Origin: a bacterium | GTDB taxonomy: Bacteria; Verrucomicrobiota; Verrucomicrobiia; Limisphaerales; J093 | Direction: 5' to 3' | Assembly: GCA_021823625.1 (NCBI GenBank) | Contig: JAKANS010000046.1 | Span: 1 to 36,049, forward strand | DNA length: 36,049 nt | Shown: positions 17,801-28,079 of the stretch, in pieces | Numbering within the stretch: the stretch's first letter is position 1 | Layout of the letters: each line of letters starts with the position of its first letter | Notes under the pieces: generated by a model | The model's input: only the letters and a program-made list of their open reading frames with translations | The model's database searches: none | What the model was told of the DNA's origin: nothing | Translations under genes and position numbers: made by a program

Positions 17801-18786
17801 AGCAAAGTAATGCGGCTGCCGCCAAGGCGCTGGCCGGTCGCGTGGAGGAATGCGATCGGCTCGCCGCCGCCACCACGACGATGACGCCGACGATCCGCTT
17901 GCTGGCGTCGGCGAAGCAGCGATTTGCCGCGGTGCGCCCGCGGATCGGCGCGGAGAAAGAAGACCCGTTTACGGTGGCCACGGAATTGAGCGAGGTTGGC
18001 GCCGCGTTGGACGAAGTGGCGGACAAGGCGCGTTGCGATCGCGACGTGTTCGAGGAAGCGGAGCGCAGCGTGCGCGCGGCCACGGTCCAGATCGCCGAGT
18101 CGCGACGGGCCGCCAGCGAAGCCGGGTCCGTTGCCGTGCCCAGCAGTCAGGCGATGCGGACCGCGCTCGGCCGGCTGGAGCAATTGACGGAGGATCTGCG
18201 CCGGGCGACTGCGGCGCTGGCACAACCGCATGGCGACTGGCCGGCGCTCGACGCCGAGGCGGATCGGATCACCAACGAAGCCGCGCAAGTCACCGCGGAG
18301 CTACGGGGCGAGATCGAGCGGGCCCGCGGCGCGAGCGCCGCGCTCACGGCCGCGGCTGGTGCAGTCCGGATGGCGGGCGGCTGGACCGGCGGTTTTGGCG
18401 TCGCGGTGTTTGGCTCGCCAGGATCGGACAGCCTGGAACGCGGTCGCGCCTTGCTGCAACGTGGCGATTATGTGGCCGCGCTGGCGATGGCGGAGACGGC
18501 CCGCCGGGTGGCGCAGGCGGCGGTGCTGGCGGCCGAGGCCGAGATGCGGCGTCGGCAGGCCGCGGAGCAGGCGCGTCGTGCCGCGGAACGCCGGGCGCGG
18601 GCCCTGGCGGAGGCCGCGCGTCAGAGTCGGCGCGGTGCGTGGGGCGGTGACGGTTTCGGTCGCGGCGGTTTCGGGGGTGGGTTTGGTGGGGGCTTTGGCG
18701 GCGGCTCATCCTGGGGCAGTTCGGGCTCCGGTGTGGGTGGGTCGTCGTTTTCCAGCGGTTCGGGGGCGAGCACTTCGGGTTGGTAG
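14884..18786 (+). CDS. Giant Ala/Glu-rich coiled-coil membrane protein, TPM/YgcG-like ends
   Basis: A 1300-residue protein. The start is ATG 14884 or ATG 14893; neither has a clear ribosome binding site. A signal peptide (around SYSFAIAWLATGTALGG) leads to an N-terminal globular domain of about 150 residues (for example WLEANATNWVVVLLD, NACFFALFLKDRRF) that resembles a diverged TPM domain. A coiled-coil stretch comes next, then a transmembrane helix near 395-420 (around LAGSTTLAGLGLIGLFL). About 800 residues of Ala/Arg/Glu-rich helix follow. The C-terminus is a Gly/Ser tail (GGFGGGFGGGSSWGS) ending in GASTSGW, the hallmark tail of TPM-domain membrane proteins of the YgcG type. Family membership is inferred from both ends; the central coiled coil is unusually long. 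The function is unknown, possibly envelope maintenance. Confidence 0.65.
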   Translation: MAAMKSSLPNRRWLPGWVSYSFAIAWLATGTALGGEAATAAVPVKVSAGTEVVRVWKPGEHLFVKGELGLSAAQLSTLAQWLEANATNWVVVLLDSAAGETYRTADNRTFTGIEAVNYALGQGLMGQTPFGQSVDVRTGERNACFFALFLKDRRFSYYGSDAQDRRGLGEDNWIGNLDAPAISAMRSGGRIVDAVKDTIKNVENRLTARIEAERREVARRAAEEQASRARVQAEAENLVKAANADFALLQQRTADLARGRSEMTGDLARLDSASYQAPVAEAARLLSSGEYAKARQLAVEVRTRISQQLHRLDQYAEDASRLEELGGRYQALSQARYASSARKPLEVAAENLKAARAEHTRGDSAYVGHLAAAQEAVRAATAAMVSAERAAQAALAVAALAGSTTLAGLGLIGLFLNRRRLKPKREAEELHATWTRGLREKTDALFALLDRRAKVVGSSAVEAGQRYDGETLPLCQRIIQDVDELFIMSACADRVMSQAQALLAARSLGGRFVNSFSRRRYRRVLRLLRDEPIVFKPAEGLELIVRGQRTERDRLLGDRASYEPFAMTFQQLMEAFNERAGRALANLDLVESSVVDCTRAVEAAQADTDAAAGAEDDLSATAKEDGLLRLDAVFTRLLPEARNEMAEALKQALKDPVGASRTRAAKAKQQTADAAKLAAVALTVRKEGVPALEQHVQALAAQGVHAGWIGAEARRLSDAADQLANAALTESAATGIAVWEADWRTLGQRASKAVELDARRRGELRQALAKTEAAITETRQTIGAALHLDAASCLREKDRDPSAVMTKAGEHLAAALAGLERGDVDAAENALNATANLACIAGEMAASAQRILAAQPETVRSLHSETERLAGLVAGRRTILNGIVGRYAASVLRLGAGDPAHPNANGTVEDNVAEAESALATAREAVDQAEADFRAARLFQAAARWEQAAGANALAEHRLAEIAEKAKRLEAAEQSNAAAAKALAGRVEECDRLAAATTTMTPTIRLLASAKQRFAAVRPRIGAEKEDPFTVATELSEVGAALDEVADKARCDRDVFEEAERSVRAATVQIAESRRAASEAGSVAVPSSQAMRTALGRLEQLTEDLRRATAALAQPHGDWPALDAEADRITNEAAQVTAELRGEIERARGASAALTAAAGAVRMAGGWTGGFGVAVFGSPGSDSLERGRALLQRGDYVAALAMAETARRVAQAAVLAAEAEMRRRQAAEQARRAAERRARALAEAARQSRRGAWGGDGFGRGGFGGGFGGGFGGGSSWGSSGSGVGGSSFSSGSGASTSGW

Positions 18787-18874
18787 AACGCCGCGGCCGG
18801 CAGCGGGGCGGCGTCTTACGAGCCGGGCGCCTTGTACTGGCCTTATTTTGCCATCACGACGGACAATTCAGCCG

Positions 18875-18904
18875 TTGACACTCTTTCTCAGCGCCGGGTT
18901 CACT
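18875..18904 (+). promoter_or_regulatory. Possible ppdK promoter
   Basis: A perfect TTGACA (18875-18880) lies in the A+T-richer gap before ppdK. An 18-base spacer leads to a poor -10 (TTCACT). It is suggestive only; the real -10 may be elsewhere in the cacttaaaagtattc stretch. Confidence 0.3.
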
Positions 18905-18964
18905 TAAAAGTATTCGCGCCCGGCCTGGCCGGCGCTGGTTTGAGAACGAGAAAACGAGAACACT

Positions 18965-21724
<2,760 letters not shown>

Positions 21725-21738
21725 TTGAATTCCATCAC

Positions 21739-21768
21739 GGGGCCGCCACCATGCTGGCGGCCCCGTTT
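21739..21768 (+). terminator. ppdK terminator hairpin
   Basis: A 10-bp stem (ggggccgcca / tggcggcccc) with a 6-base loop is followed by gtttcc, 14 bases after the ppdK stop. The T-tract is short, so it may be a weak terminator. An ATG falls in the loop at 21751, but that is not the preferred start of the next gene. Confidence 0.6.
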
Positions 21769-21774
21769 CCATTT

Positions 21775-22044
21775 ATGCCCGAACTCGCCCGATTCTACGG
21801 CATCGTCATCCGCATGTTTGTGGAAGCGGGCGAACCGCACAAACGCCCGCACTTTCACGCCTATTATGCTGGCGAAGTTGCGGTTTATGGGCTGTCGCCT
21901 GTGGAATTGATCGCCGGTGCCTTACCTCGAAAACAGGCGCGCCTGGTTGAAGCCTGGGCTGAATTGCACGAAGATGAACTCGACGTGGACTGGCAGCGCC
22001 TGCAAGCGGGCCAACTGCCAGCCCCGATTGAACCGTTGAAGTGA
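21775..22044 (+). CDS. DUF4160 domain protein
   Basis: An 89-residue protein with the DUF4160 pattern RFYGIVIRMF, then KRPHFHAYYAG and GALPRKQARLVEAW. The start ATG 21775 is chosen because the family begins with a short MP-x-x-x-RFYG motif; ATG 21751 is possible but lies in the terminator loop. DUF4160 proteins are small and usually paired with DUF2442, exactly as here (the next gene starts 7 bases later). The pair behaves genomically like a toxin-antitoxin or mobile stabilisation module, but its biochemical role is not established. It lies between the intact ppdK and ppdK scar A. Confidence 0.8.
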   Translation: MPELARFYGIVIRMFVEAGEPHKRPHFHAYYAGEVAVYGLSPVELIAGALPRKQARLVEAWAELHEDELDVDWQRLQAGQLPAPIEPLK

Positions 22045-22051
22045 TGCAGTT

Positions 22052-22369
22052 ATGAAACATCCGATCCATTTCGTGCAGAGCTTCGAACACGCGGGGCCGT
22101 GGACTTTGCTCGTCCGCTTCGAGGACGGCGTTTCGCGGCAGGTTGACTTCCGTCCCGTGCTGCACGGGAGGCTGTTCGGCCCGCTCAGAGCGCTGGCCGT
22201 GTTCAACCAAGTGCGTCTCGACCCCGAAGTCCGCACACTGGTCTGGCCCAACGGGGCGGATTTCGATCCCGCCACCCTCTACGACTGGCCGGAAGAAGGA
22301 CCGTTGCTTGCTGCCAGGGCTAGCGAGTGGGAGACTGCGGGGACATTGGCCGGAGTTCGGGCGCAGTGA
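22052..22369 (+). CDS. DUF2442 domain protein
   Basis: A 105-residue protein with the DUF2442 pattern: WTLLVRFEDGVSRQVDFRPVL, then FNQVRLDPEVRTLVWPNGADFDP followed by the terminal LYDW. It forms an operon with the DUF4160 gene 7 bases upstream. Family members are about 80-110 residues and occur as partners of DUF4160 or of other small genes. The C-terminal ~20 residues after DWPEEG have no family counterpart that I know. The TGA stop (22367-22369) lies inside the first bases of ppdK scar A (gtgaagctctgc), so the natural end of the gene may have been altered at the recombination junction. Confidence 0.78.
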   Translation: MKHPIHFVQSFEHAGPWTLLVRFEDGVSRQVDFRPVLHGRLFGPLRALAVFNQVRLDPEVRTLVWPNGADFDPATLYDWPEEGPLLAARASEWETAGTLAGVRAQ

Positions 22370-22500
22370 AGCTCTGCTACGGGATCGGGCTGAGCTACGT
22401 GAGCTGCTCGCCATCCCGGGTGCCCGAGGCGCGGCTGGCCGCTGCGCAAGCCGTGCTGGAAGAGGAAGCCAAGGCTCCGGCCAAGAAGGCGACGAAGTAA
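22366..22500 (+). pseudogene. ppdK: ppdK scar A (residues 875-919)
   Basis: Reading from 22366 gives VKLCYGIGLSYVSCSPSRV through to a stop at 22498-22500. It matches PPDK residues 875-919 of the intact copy, including the Lys/Ala tail (KAPAKKATK). It has no start and no upstream PPDK sequence, so it is a 3'-end remnant. Substitutions relative to the intact gene are scattered, so it is not a very recent copy. Its own terminator follows. Confidence 0.9.
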
Positions 22501-22566
22501 ATAGAGCGCGATCTCCGCATCGCGCCGCGACGGGCTTGGGACAGCCCCCCTACCTGCGAATCACCC

Positions 22567-22598
22567 AAGCCGCCCTGACAAACCGGGGCGGCTTTTTG
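22567..22598 (+). terminator. Terminator after scar A
   Basis: A 9-bp stem (aagccgccc / gggcggctt) with a 10-base loop is followed by tttgcc, 66 bases after the scar A stop. The sequence is unrelated to the terminators after the intact ppdK and after scar B. Confidence 0.8.
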
Positions 22599-22692
22599 CC
22601 TTTGCGGTAACACACCCTTGCACCCCCCGGGGGCATATTCCGGCATGTGTCGTGCGGAGAAGGGAAAACTTCTGTCCATGGGACAGCAGTCC

Positions 22693-23184
22693 TTAAGTGT
22701 CGCAGTGTCTTCGCGTATAGATTCGGCCTCTTAGCTCGCTCAAACATCGGATGAGTCCAGATTCTGTCACATCGTCTGTCTTTGCGCTCGCCCCCTGGTA
22801 AGCTTCGTCAGAACAGAAAAACTCCGCTGGCCGTCCACGATCATCGAAGCGCAGCACCACCTTCATTTCGTGAGACCAGCACCGAGAAACCCATTCCTCC
22901 CCCTCCCTGTCCCTTTTACGCTCTGTGCCAAGATCCGTTCTCAGTTCCCATTCGCACAGAGACTCAATTCGTGACGGCCTATAAATCTTTGGGGGCCCTC
23001 CTTTGCAGAGTGCTTTATGAAATTGCTGGAGCACTCGAACAACCATTTCGTCATAGGCCACGAACACTCGGCTGATTTCGCTCATTGCTCTTGCTCGTTC
23101 CTTTGCCGAGATTTCAAATTGCCTTGCGGCCTCCTGTTGGAGTTGGTCTCTCTTACATGCTAGGTCGTCAAATGGATTGCTCAC
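22693..23184 (-). CDS. Orphan hypothetical protein, 163 aa
   Basis: I do not recognise the family. The frame starts at GTG 23184 (no ATG nearby) and encodes a charged, probably cytoplasmic protein. Residues 8-40 (ACKRDQLQQEAARQFEISAK and on) look like an amphipathic or coiled-coil helix. The middle has ESLCEWELRTDLGTERKRD and the second half has EMKVVLRFDDRGRPAEFFC and LIRCLSELRGRIYTRRH. No signal peptide or membrane segment is seen. The DNA has visibly lower G+C than the ppdK pieces on either side. It is the only gene in the cassette between scars A and B and is transcribed towards scar A. The position suggests acquired cargo; function unknown. Confidence 0.55.
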   Translation of the reverse strand: MSNPFDDLACKRDQLQQEAARQFEISAKERARAMSEISRVFVAYDEMVVRVLQQFHKALCKGGPPKIYRPSRIESLCEWELRTDLGTERKRDREGEEWVSRCWSHEMKVVLRFDDRGRPAEFFCSDEAYQGASAKTDDVTESGLIRCLSELRGRIYTRRHCDT

Positions 23185-23432
23185 GGCATCTTTAGGAGTG
23201 GGCCGCGATCCATGAGGTGGTGAATCGCGCGGGGAAATTCAACAAGGAGCTTGCAAACCATCCCCAATGAGAATCCTTGAGCGGTCTCCTGTCAATCGGC
23301 TGCACTGGCCCGTCGCCTCCCGTTGGCGGCTTGACCGCCATCCCCCCCGTCCATCCGAAGCGCCTCTTGCGCGCCGTGCGGTGAGGGGTGTGGATGACTT
23401 GGATCCTGAATCCCGCAAGTCCCACACAAAAC
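23185..23432. other. Unassigned spacer before scar B
   Basis: About 250 bases between the start of the orphan gene and the ppdK scar B breakpoint. It may hold the orphan gene's promoter. No gene or clear repeat was recognised. The G+C rises towards scar B. Confidence 0.5.
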
Positions 23433-24018
23433 TCCAGAAGGCCGGCATCAAGGTGAAGCCCGAAGTCATGATCCCGCTGGTCGGGTTCAAGAAGGAACTC
23501 GACCTCCAGGTGGCCGTCGTCCATCGCGTCGCGAAGGAAGTCATGACCGAGAAGAAGGTCAAGTTGAACTACCTGGTCGGCACGATGATCGAAGTGCCGC
23601 GGGGCGCGCTGACGGCGGACGAGATTGCCCAGACCGCCGAGTTCTTCAGCTTCGGCACGAACGACCTCACCCAGACCTGCCTGGGCATGAGCCGCGACGA
23701 CAGCGGTTCGTTCATTGCGCCCTATCAGGAACTGGAGATCATCAAGAAGAACCCGTTTGCCTCCATCGACCAGACCGGCGTGGGCCAACCGATCAAGATC
23801 GCCGCCGAGAGGGGCAATGCGACCCGTCCTGGCATCAAGCTGGGCATCTGCGGCGAACATGGTGGTGACCCCGACTCCGCGAAGTTCTGCCACAAGGTCG
23901 GCCTGACCTATGTGAGCAGCTCGCCGTTCCGCGTGCCGGTGGCCTGTCTGGCCGCCGCGCAAGCCGCGCTCGAGGAGGAAGCCCCGCCAAGGCCGCCAAG
24001 CCGGCGAAGAAGAAGTAA
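23433..24018 (+). pseudogene. ppdK: ppdK scar B (residues 727-919)
   Basis: From 23433 the sequence matches PPDK from [17 protein letters not shown] to the end. It includes [19 protein letters not shown] and the catalytic [11 protein letters not shown]. About 17 residues differ out of some 180, with long identical runs, so it is much better preserved than scars A and D. Near 23985 a single-base change shifts the frame. The original frame is recovered by KAAKPAKKK and TAA at 24016-24018, the same Lys/Ala tail as the intact copy. The N-terminal 726 residues are missing and the upstream sequence is unrelated. Confidence 0.93.
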
Positions 24019-24065
24019 CAAACCTTCGGAGGGGCGAGCTACCGCGAGCCCCTGACTGAATTCAC

Positions 24066-24100
24066 AAAGGCCGCTCCGGGAAACTGGATCGGCTTTTTTT
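24066..24100 (+). terminator. Terminator after scar B
   Basis: An imperfect stem (aaaggccgctcc / ggatcggcttt, with one bulge and one mismatch) is followed by a long T run. It lies about 50 bases after the scar B stop and differs from the other two ppdK-end terminators. Confidence 0.7.
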
Positions 24101-24168
24101 GTCTCTCAGTTCAAAACCGCGTTCTGCGGCGCTCTCTTCTTGCCTGACGAGGATCAGGCTAGACGCCG

Positions 24169-24615
24169 CTACCGCTGCAAGTTCGATTTCAGACGTTGCA
24201 GACAACCGGCGAGGTTTGTGATGAGGTCATGTTCCCAAATTCGCATGACCCGTAGACCCGAAGCTCGCAAACGGCGAGTGTTGATACGATCACGGTCCCT
24301 GTTCCTTCGGATTTTCGCGCGCCAGAACTGGCTGTTCGTCCTTGGAATGTGACCGCAACGTGGACAGCCGTGCCAGAAGCACCCGTCAACGAACACCGCC
24401 AGCCTGGATTTGTGGAAGTAAAAATCTGGTTGCCCAAGTAGTGTTTTGTTGGCCAATTGCCAACCGCGAACGCCCGCCCGCACGAGTGCCCCCCGAAGTC
24501 GGCCTTCCGTTGTCTTGTTGCCGTGCCCACGGACAGCACGCATTTGTGCTGAACGACTTTTGCTGACGTCAACAAACCTGCCTTGCGGTAGTTTGTGCCT
24601 AAGGAGCCGTTCCAC
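24169..24615 (-). CDS. vsr: Very short patch repair endonuclease (Vsr)
   Basis: A 148-residue strand-specific nuclease that nicks at T:G mismatches arising by deamination of 5-methylcytosine. It thereby protects a genome carrying a cytosine-C5 methylase. The motifs match the family: DVSKSRSAQM, RGHGNKTTE followed by LRGALVRAG, the catalytic-Asp region GQPDFYF, FVDGCFWHGCPRCGHIP with zinc-binding Cys/His, NSQFW and RNRDRDRINTRRL, and RIWEHDL. The length is normal. The start is GTG 24615, 3 bases after the upstream endonuclease stop, with a GGTGG-like ribosome site inside that overlap. It is the last gene of the dcm-REase-vsr operon. Confidence 0.9.
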   Translation of the reverse strand: MERLLRHKLPQGRFVDVSKSRSAQMRAVRGHGNKTTEGRLRGALVRAGVRGWQLANKTLLGQPDFYFHKSRLAVFVDGCFWHGCPRCGHIPRTNSQFWRAKIRRNRDRDRINTRRLRASGLRVMRIWEHDLITNLAGCLQRLKSNLQR

Positions 24616-24618
24616 CGA

Positions 24619-25716
24619 TCAAATGCCTTCGTCGTAGAAGGCGGTTAGCGCAGTCGCGAACCAGAAGAGTTCGGTGTCAGAGAAGGAATCTGACACCCAG
24701 GTTGGAAGGCCTTTGCGCGGAAACATCAATCCCGACAGTGCGGTGCAAAGCGATTTGATCTTAAGATTGATCCGCGTTTCAAGGTCGGCTTGTTTCGAAG
24801 CGATGTTCAGCGCCTTCGCCAGAGCAAGCAGGACTTCAAGGAAAACAAACTGCGCTCCTTCCGGCTGTGAGAGGTTTCCGATCGTGGCCCAGAACTCCCT
24901 TCCGATCTGCCGGTGAACACGCGTGGCCTTTCCCTTCTTTGACATCAAGACTCCCGGTAGTTTCCGGCGGTCCTCCTCCGCGAAGCCAGCACCCAAGAGC
25001 TTGGCTAGAATCTGGTTCTCTTTGTTGTTCGTAGTCCGCTCGGTGCCGTAGGTGAGGCCGATGATGATGTCTAGATTGTTTACTTCGGGGTAGGTTCGCT
25101 TGGTCTGTTCCAGCCAAACACCATGGTTGGCGTTGATGGCGTCGGTCATGGCCTGCACTTGCGTGTCGTTGATGCAGTTCGGCCCGCTCTTGACCGACAC
25201 GAGGTATCGCCGCTTCCCGATCACGCACGACTTGTCTATCTCCCGCCAAACTGACTGGCGGCGACGCTGGGCTTTCTGCTCTCGCGAAAGACCAGCGAGG
25301 GACTGCGCCTCCGCGACTTTCTCAGGCGGGTCAATCCATTTGGCTGACGGCCCAGAGTCCACCGGGTAGAAGCCAAGGATAGCGGCCTCAATGGATTTTC
25401 CGAAGGAAGTCTCCAGCCCCATGTACAGCTTGTTGTTGAAGAGAAAGTCAGCAAACCGCGCGGGATCAGCGAGCTTCATCACGCTGGCGCAGGTCAGCAA
25501 GACGTATGGATTTGTCCGGTAATCTGAAAGTCCGTTTCGTTTTGCGATCGCTTCGGGAAGGTTGGTGGTGATGTATTCGGCGAGGACTCCCGCGAGCGCA
25601 CTGACACGCTCCCTGCCGACACAGGCAAACAGACGTACGACCTCATCAGGTTCGTATCTTCGCGTCTGCGACTTCAGCACGTCGAAGAGGGGGTTGGCTA
25701 CTCTGGATTGCGGCAT
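24619..25716 (-). CDS. Type II restriction endonuclease, probably PmeII-like
   Basis: A 365-residue protein, the middle gene of the restriction-modification operon. Its start ATG 25716 is 4 bases from the methylase stop. The likely PD-(D/E)XK core lies in the middle: ETSFGKSIEAAILGF, then WREIDKSCVIGKRRYLVSVKS, where SVKSGPNCINDTQV would carry the catalytic lysine. This KSGPN-x-x-ND pattern is what I associate with PmeII-type enzymes; the assignment is from memory, not a search. A later LDIIIGLTYGTERTTNNKE segment may form the rest of the fold. It is expected to cut the site protected by the adjacent cytosine methylase. The recognition sequence cannot be deduced. Confidence 0.75.
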   Translation of the reverse strand: MPQSRVANPLFDVLKSQTRRYEPDEVVRLFACVGRERVSALAGVLAEYITTNLPEAIAKRNGLSDYRTNPYVLLTCASVMKLADPARFADFLFNNKLYMGLETSFGKSIEAAILGFYPVDSGPSAKWIDPPEKVAEAQSLAGLSREQKAQRRRQSVWREIDKSCVIGKRRYLVSVKSGPNCINDTQVQAMTDAINANHGVWLEQTKRTYPEVNNLDIIIGLTYGTERTTNNKENQILAKLLGAGFAEEDRRKLPGVLMSKKGKATRVHRQIGREFWATIGNLSQPEGAQFVFLEVLLALAKALNIASKQADLETRINLKIKSLCTALSGLMFPRKGLPTWVSDSFSDTELFWFATALTAFYDEGI

Positions 25717-25720
25717 GGCT

Positions 25721-27250
25721 TTATGCTTCGATCAAAATCTTGCTCCGGCGTTTGGTCTTCGGCGCACCGTAGCTCGGCTTGTCGTTGCTCTCTGCTTCGC
25801 CGTCTTGCCAAACGTAAGCCTTTCCGTCTTTGAACCACTGCCGCGTGCGGATGTGGGATTGGACGTAAACAACGCGGTAGGCGGACGGGGCGGCGGAATA
25901 GGGTTCAAACCCGCGCTTGGCAAGCGCGTCCAACTGCGGAGCAATCACTTTACCGGCTACTTCGCCAAGACGCACAGGTACAGCGTTGCCGATTTGTGCA
26001 TATTGCTCGGCGGGCGTACCGCATATTTCCCAGTCATCCGGGAACTCTTGGATACGGGCATACTCGCGCAGCGTGAGGGCACGGGTTTCTGTTGGGTGGC
26101 AGAGCGAAGTGCCCGCGTGATTCGGCATCGTGACAAGAGTTGGACAAGGCAGGTCGAGAGTAAGCCGCCGCCACCATCCGGAACGGCCTCCCTTGGCTAG
26201 CCAAGCCTTTCCCATCGACTCTTTCTGGATTTCCAATGGCAGGCTTCGCCAGTTCGAGCCGGGCGGAACCAACGCCAGGTAACGCTTCTTGCGAGGACTG
26301 AAGTCCATTATCACGGGATTGGGGTCAGTGAGTCCTTCCAGTGCCTTCCCCAGTGTTTGCCACGGCAATGTGTCGTCCACGCTATCGCCGAACAACGGCA
26401 ATGTTCCGGTCGTGATTGTGGTGTTGGGAGCACCGTGCGTCGGCGTTGCGAATTCAACTACCGCATTGAAGCGATTTCCAATGAACAGGGCTCGTTCTCG
26501 AAGCTGAGGGGCGCCGTAGTTTACAGCGTTCACCTCAAAACAATCCATGTGGTAATTGGCGCCGGCAATCCTATGCAAATCCTCGGCGAATACGCGCACG
26601 ACGGAACCGGGTTGCTCGTCCGGTTCCAGCGGTGGACCGCCCTTTTCGGGCCGCTCCGCAATTGGCCGGTGTCTGAGCGCTGCCGACAACAGACCCCGGA
26701 CGTTTTCCATCAAGAAAAACTTCGGCTTCAGCGCCTCGACGAAACGAAGGAACTGCCAGAGAAGAGTGCCTCGGTGATCCTGCACTGTGCCACGCTTGCC
26801 TGCCGTGCTGAAGGACTGACAGGGCGGACCACCGACCAAAAGGTCCAATTCACCAGGACTCAGCCCCGTTGCAACTAAGAGTTCCGTCGGTTCGAGATCG
26901 CTGATGTCGCGGCGGAAGATTACCGGTTGGCCGAGGATCCTGCCGGCCTTCTTGTTCGCATCAATGGTGTCTGCAAAAGCCTCTTCCTTTTCGACACAGG
27001 CAAAGACCTCAAATCGTCCGCTTCTCTCTAGGCCAATATCAAGCCCCATCGCCCCGGAGAACAGCGAGACTACCTTGTAGCGGTGGAGCAGCTCAGATTG
27101 GCCGGCTTGTTCTTCCTTCAAACGATAGTGTTGGCCTGTAGGAATCGAGTACGAAACAACTCTCGCCGCCTTCTCCCGCCGCGGGGTGGAGGGTGCCTTT
27201 GCGACCGCGTTCTGTTTGCGTCGCTTCGGTCTGGGTTTGCTTTGACGCAT
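25721..27250 (-). CDS. dcm: DNA (cytosine-5-)-methyltransferase
   Basis: A 509-residue C5-methylase, first gene of the operon with a restriction endonuclease and Vsr. Canonical motifs are present in order: I ([16 protein letters not shown]), IV with the catalytic Cys ([15 protein letters not shown]), VI (ENVRGLL), VIII ([10 protein letters not shown]), and X (QIGNAVPV). Between VIII and X is the variable target-recognition region. ATG 27250 is chosen as start; GTG 27262 would add four residues. The N-terminus is basic ([13 protein letters not shown]). A C-terminal extension of about 90 residues after motif X contains [17 protein letters not shown] and a basic KTKRRSK end. The DNA has lower G+C than the flanking ppdK pieces. 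Its promoter must lie in the short gap before scar C. Confidence 0.93.
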   Translation of the reverse strand: MRQSKPRPKRRKQNAVAKAPSTPRREKAARVVSYSIPTGQHYRLKEEQAGQSELLHRYKVVSLFSGAMGLDIGLERSGRFEVFACVEKEEAFADTIDANKKAGRILGQPVIFRRDISDLEPTELLVATGLSPGELDLLVGGPPCQSFSTAGKRGTVQDHRGTLLWQFLRFVEALKPKFFLMENVRGLLSAALRHRPIAERPEKGGPPLEPDEQPGSVVRVFAEDLHRIAGANYHMDCFEVNAVNYGAPQLRERALFIGNRFNAVVEFATPTHGAPNTTITTGTLPLFGDSVDDTLPWQTLGKALEGLTDPNPVIMDFSPRKKRYLALVPPGSNWRSLPLEIQKESMGKAWLAKGGRSGWWRRLTLDLPCPTLVTMPNHAGTSLCHPTETRALTLREYARIQEFPDDWEICGTPAEQYAQIGNAVPVRLGEVAGKVIAPQLDALAKRGFEPYSAAPSAYRVVYVQSHIRTRQWFKDGKAYVWQDGEAESNDKPSYGAPKTKRRSKILIEA

Positions 27251-27308
27251 CACTGCGGACACAGATCTACTTCGCGTTAGCCCGATTTGGAAAGCAATTG
27301 TTGCTTGG

Positions 27309-27663
27309 TTGCGCCACCGGCATCGGCCTGACCCGCACCGAGCGCATGTTCTTCGAGGGAAATCGCATCGACGCGATGCGCGAAATGATCCTCACGGACA
27401 ACGTGGACGACCGCAAGAAGGCGCTGGCCAAGCTTCTTCCTTATCAGAAGGGCGACTTCGTCGGCATCTTCAAGGCGTTGAAGGGCTACCCGGCCACCAT
27501 CCGCTTCCTCGACCCGCCGCTGCATGAATTCCTCCCGCACGAGGAAGAAGCGCAGGCCGACTTGCCGAAGAACATGGGCGTGCCCGTCGAGAAGATTAAG
27601 CAGCGCGTGAAGGAACTCCACGAGTTCAACCCGATGCTCGGCTTCCGCGGTTGCCGCCTTGGC
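27309..27663 (+). pseudogene. ppdK: ppdK scar C (residues 589-705)
   Basis: The frame reads [20 protein letters not shown] through GFRGCRLG and matches PPDK residues 589-705 of the intact copy. Few changes are seen and both ends are abrupt. The left breakpoint is about 45 bases from the methylase start and the right one about 10 bases before the VapC stop. It lacks both catalytic residues (His474 and Cys865), so it cannot be functional. Its 3' part overlaps scar D in the parent's coordinates. Confidence 0.93.
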
Positions 27664-27676
27664 ATCATCCTGCTTC

Positions 27677-28072
27677 TCAGGAAATTGTCGCGACGTGCGG
27701 GTAGCCGCGGATTTTGCCATCGGTGGTCACGAGCGTCAGGCGTTCGAGGCGCGCGGTGGCGATGAGCACGCGGTCCGCTGGATCGCGGTGAATTGGTGGC
27801 GGCAGACTGTAGGCTTCGGCTAGGAGTTCGGCAGTGATCGGCAGACAAGTCCACGCCGTCCGCTTCAACAAGGCGTTCCACCAGGCACGCCAGTGTTGTT
27901 TGAGCGTGACCTTCCCGCGCTCCTGAAGGCAGGCCAGTTCAGCCACCGAAATCGCCGAGACGAAGACTTCACCCGCGGGCGCCGCGTCAATCAGCTTGAG
28001 CGTTGCCGGGGACAGGTCCGCGGTGCTCTCCGCGATGAACAGGATGGCGCAGGTGTCGAGGAGATACGGCAT
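27677..28072 (-). CDS. PIN-domain toxin (VapC-type RNase)
   Basis: A 131-residue PIN-domain ribonuclease, the toxin partner of the antitoxin encoded 7 bases upstream. The acidic metal-binding residues are visible: LLDTC with Asp6, ISVAEL with a Glu, and [13 protein letters not shown] with two Asp residues; a final TTDGKI segment follows. Length and motif order are normal for VapC. The start ATG 28072 is clear. Its 3' end stops about 13 bases short of ppdK scar C. Confidence 0.9.
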   Translation of the reverse strand: MPYLLDTCAILFIAESTADLSPATLKLIDAAPAGEVFVSAISVAELACLQERGKVTLKQHWRAWWNALLKRTAWTCLPITAELLAEAYSLPPPIHRDPADRVLIATARLERLTLVTTDGKIRGYPHVATIS

Positions 28073-28079
28073 GGCGGCG

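Noticed and set aside
23267..24055. 262-codon frame as a short functional PPDK
   Set aside because: Only its part from 23433 on is PPDK. The N-terminal 55 residues are unrelated, the ATP and phosphohistidine domains are missing, and the end is frameshifted.
25721..27262. Plus-strand frames within the methylase region (for example 25562-26200)
   Set aside because: They oppose a methylase with all canonical motifs.
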